NCBI GenBank assembly: GCA_020441345.1
Contig: JAGRMK010000437.1
Span: 1 to 6,692, forward strand
Length of the DNA stretch: 6,692 bases
Direction of reading: 5' to 3'
DNA from: Paracoccaceae bacterium
Lineage (GTDB): Bacteria > Pseudomonadota > Alphaproteobacteria > Rhodobacterales > Rhodobacteraceae
Each line of letters starts with the position of its first letter. The first letter of the stretch is position 1. A program made the position numbers and the translations under genes. The notes beneath the pieces were generated by a model. It did no database searches and was not told the DNA's origin. It saw nothing but the letters and a program-made list of their open reading frames with translations. Below are positions 6,314-6,692 of the stretch, one piece after another.

Positions 6314-6692
6314 ATGGATTTCCAGCCCGAAAAAGACCTCATCCGCGCCTTCTATGCCGCGCTCGACGCCGCCCCGGCCGAGGGCATGGCCGAGGTGATG
6401 ACCCGGTTCTGCGCCCCTGACCTGCTCTGGCAGGGGTTTCATCCGTTCGACGACATCATCGGGCCGCAGGCGGTAGCGGAGGCCTTCTGGACGCCCCTCA
6501 AGACCGCGTTGCGGCCGATGCAGCGGCGGCTCGACCTGTTCATCGCCGGGCACAATACGCTCGATGACGGGCAATCGGTCTGGGTGGCATCGATGGGCCA
6601 TCTGATGGGCCTGTTCGATGCGCCCTGGTTGGGGATCAGGCCGACGCGCAAGATCGCGCTGCTGCGCTACGCCGCGTTCCACCGGGTCGAGT
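6314..6692 (+). CDS. Second SnoaL-like (NTF2-fold) protein, 3' end cut by window
   Basis: The frame is open from ATG 6314 to the right edge, giving 126 codons with no stop. The N-terminal helix (MDFQPEKDLIRAFYAALDAA) is typical of the NTF2/SnoaL fold. It is followed by LLWQGFHPFDD (38-48), an 'IIGPQAVAEAFW' helix (49-60) and an SVWVASMGHLMG strand pair (88-99). LRYAAFHRVE at the cut edge is where a SnoaL-like 'W.V.DGKI' strand would begin. Members I recall from roseobacters are longer than one domain, so a second SnoaL-like domain may lie beyond the edge. The ribosome site is weak (CAGG, 7 bases before the ATG). It differs clearly from the SnoaL-like protein at 1267-1764: they share fold and local motifs only. 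Its place downstream of the permeases suggests it acts on the imported compound. The exact reaction is unknown. Confidence 0.85.
   Translation, partial: MDFQPEKDLIRAFYAALDAAPAEGMAEVMTRFCAPDLLWQGFHPFDDIIGPQAVAEAFWTPLKTALRPMQRRLDLFIAGHNTLDDGQSVWVASMGHLMGLFDAPWLGIRPTRKIALLRYAAFHRVE

Noticed and set aside
6260..6682. Open frame on the minus strand opposite the right-hand SnoaL-like gene
   Set aside because: The plus-strand frame has a recognisable NTF2/SnoaL pattern; this one has Arg/Pro/Gly-rich antisense composition.

Overview
The window looks like chromosomal DNA of a marine-type alphaproteobacterium, most likely Rhodobacteraceae (Roseobacter relatives). The evidence is high GC, strong GC bias at third codon positions, a very acidic and lysine-poor periplasmic protein, and protein families whose closest matches I remember come from that group. 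This is inference from sequence; no database search was run.

Layout. Two operons diverge from one 208-base regulatory region (2812-3019). The leftward operon runs: MalK/UgpC-type ABC ATPase (2811-1768), a SnoaL-like protein (1764-1267), and a histidinol-dehydrogenase-family enzyme most like sulfopropanediol dehydrogenase HpsN (1256 to the left edge, lacking only its last few codons). These genes are 3 and 10 bases apart, so they are probably translationally coupled. The rightward operon runs: periplasmic solute-binding protein (3020-4255), a strong intrinsic-terminator-like hairpin (4262-4295), a MalF-type permease (4328-5356), a MalG-type permease (5359-6240), and the start of a second, different SnoaL-like protein (6314 to the right edge).

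Function. Together the genes encode one complete carbohydrate-uptake-family (CUT1-type) ABC importer: binding protein, two permeases and ATPase, with the ATPase on the opposite strand. The non-transport genes suggest a catabolic cassette. The imported compound, or a product of it, would carry a primary alcohol that the HisD/HpsN-type enzyme oxidises via an aldehyde to a carboxylate. The two SnoaL-fold proteins would act on the same or an adjacent intermediate. There are no histidine-biosynthesis genes here, so a biosynthetic HisD is unlikely. The substrate cannot be read from the sequence.

Regulation. The divergent region holds two similar 17-18 base, CG-centred, partly palindromic sites (2824-2840 and 2937-2954). 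The first lies at the expected transcription start of a good leftward promoter, as a repressor operator would. This fits a LacI-type or other sugar-responsive regulator encoded outside the window. I see no RNA genes, insertion sequences, CRISPR arrays or phage genes.
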